This document shows, in pieces, positions 63,879 through 64,000 of a DNA stretch of 64,000 nucleotides; position 1 is the stretch's first letter; the number at the start of each line of letters is the position of its first letter. The translations under genes and the position numbers were made by a program. The stretch spans positions 2,509,001 through 2,573,000 of the forward strand of contig NZ_JAPEPX010000001.1 in NCBI RefSeq assembly GCF_026339935.1, read 5' to 3'. Origin of the DNA: Streptomyces sp. NBC_01551 (GTDB lineage: Bacteria > Actinomycetota > Actinomycetes > Streptomycetales > Streptomycetaceae). The notes below the pieces were generated by a model. That model ran no database searches. It had not been told where the DNA came from and saw nothing but the letters and a program-made list of their open reading frames with translations.

Positions 63879-64000
63879 CTGACCGTCCACACGCTCAATG
63901 AGCTCCTGCTGGTCTGCTCGCTCGTACTGCTCGTCGCCGTCGCGGCGGTGCGCATCTCCTCACGCAGCGGCCTCCCCAGCCTGCTCATCTACCTCGGCAT
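63879..64000 (+). CDS. Cation/proton antiporter, 5' end (probable CTG start)
   Basis: The first 40 residues of a protein cut by the window edge. TVHTLNELLLVCSLVLLVAV and then SGLPSLLIYLGI match the first helices of CPA1-type potassium/proton antiporters (CvrA-like). In frame, no ATG, GTG or TTG occurs between the upstream stop at 63810 and codon 24. CTG at 63879 follows GAGGAGG by eight bases and gives the family N-terminus, so CTG is the likely start. Confidence 0.7.
   Translation, partial: MTVHTLNELLLVCSLVLLVAVAAVRISSRSGLPSLLIYLG

Overview
This window is chromosomal DNA of a Streptomyces or very close relative. The evidence is the very high GC content, GTG/TTG/CTG starts, leaderless TANNNT promoters, and lineage-typical genes: an SsgA-like protein, SepX/GlpR, a tricorn protease, Pmt O-mannosyltransferase, and an Rpf with DUF348 and G5 domains. 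No phage, insertion sequence, integrase or CRISPR array was found. Most of the window looks like conserved core chromosome with lineage-variable inserts.

Layout. 0-7 kb: a secreted FG-GAP repeat protein, a methyltransferase/glyoxalase pair divergent from a MarR regulator, and galE flanked by two atypical LuxR-type response regulators. 7-20 kb: a coupled pair of membrane-anchored PQQ-like propellers, an ABC-F ATPase, a membrane acyltransferase, then the conserved run ispE-rsmA-rpf-tatD, a zinc-ribbon protein and rsmI. 20-28 kb: pmt, a penicillin-binding protein, a serine beta-lactamase-like hydrolase, a nickel-type ECF transporter (nikMN-nikQ-nikO) with a match to a Nur operator, and an ssgE-like gene. 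28-40 kb: TetR-MMPL exporter, tricorn protease, a mymA-like redox operon (Baeyer-Villiger monooxygenase, hydrolase, SDR) divergent from a MerR regulator, and exonuclease III.

40-51.4 kb is the accessory part. A seven-gene unit on the minus strand, almost every junction overlapping, encodes an MFS transporter, a JmjC/cupin-8 hydroxylase, an alpha-oxoamine synthase, a CitE/HpcH lyase, an acylating aldehyde dehydrogenase, a 4-hydroxy-2-oxoacid aldolase and an ornithine-cyclodeaminase-like enzyme. It ends tail-to-tail with a MaoC dehydratase, next to a CoA-transferase/ATP-grasp pair. It has its own sigma-70-type promoter and several dyads. I read it as an undescribed small-molecule pathway without PKS or NRPS that builds a carbon skeleton by aldol and CoA-thioester chemistry and joins it to an amino acid. 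The product is unknown.

51.5-64 kb returns to core: aminopeptidase P, a small lipid-or-membrane-anchored protein, tRNA-Ala(CGC), and the sepX/glpR-rimJ-mog-moaC-glp-galU run that couples molybdenum-cofactor-like genes to a division receptor. 5-formyltetrahydrofolate cyclo-ligase, a penicillin acylase and the 5' end of a cation/proton antiporter with an apparent CTG start follow.
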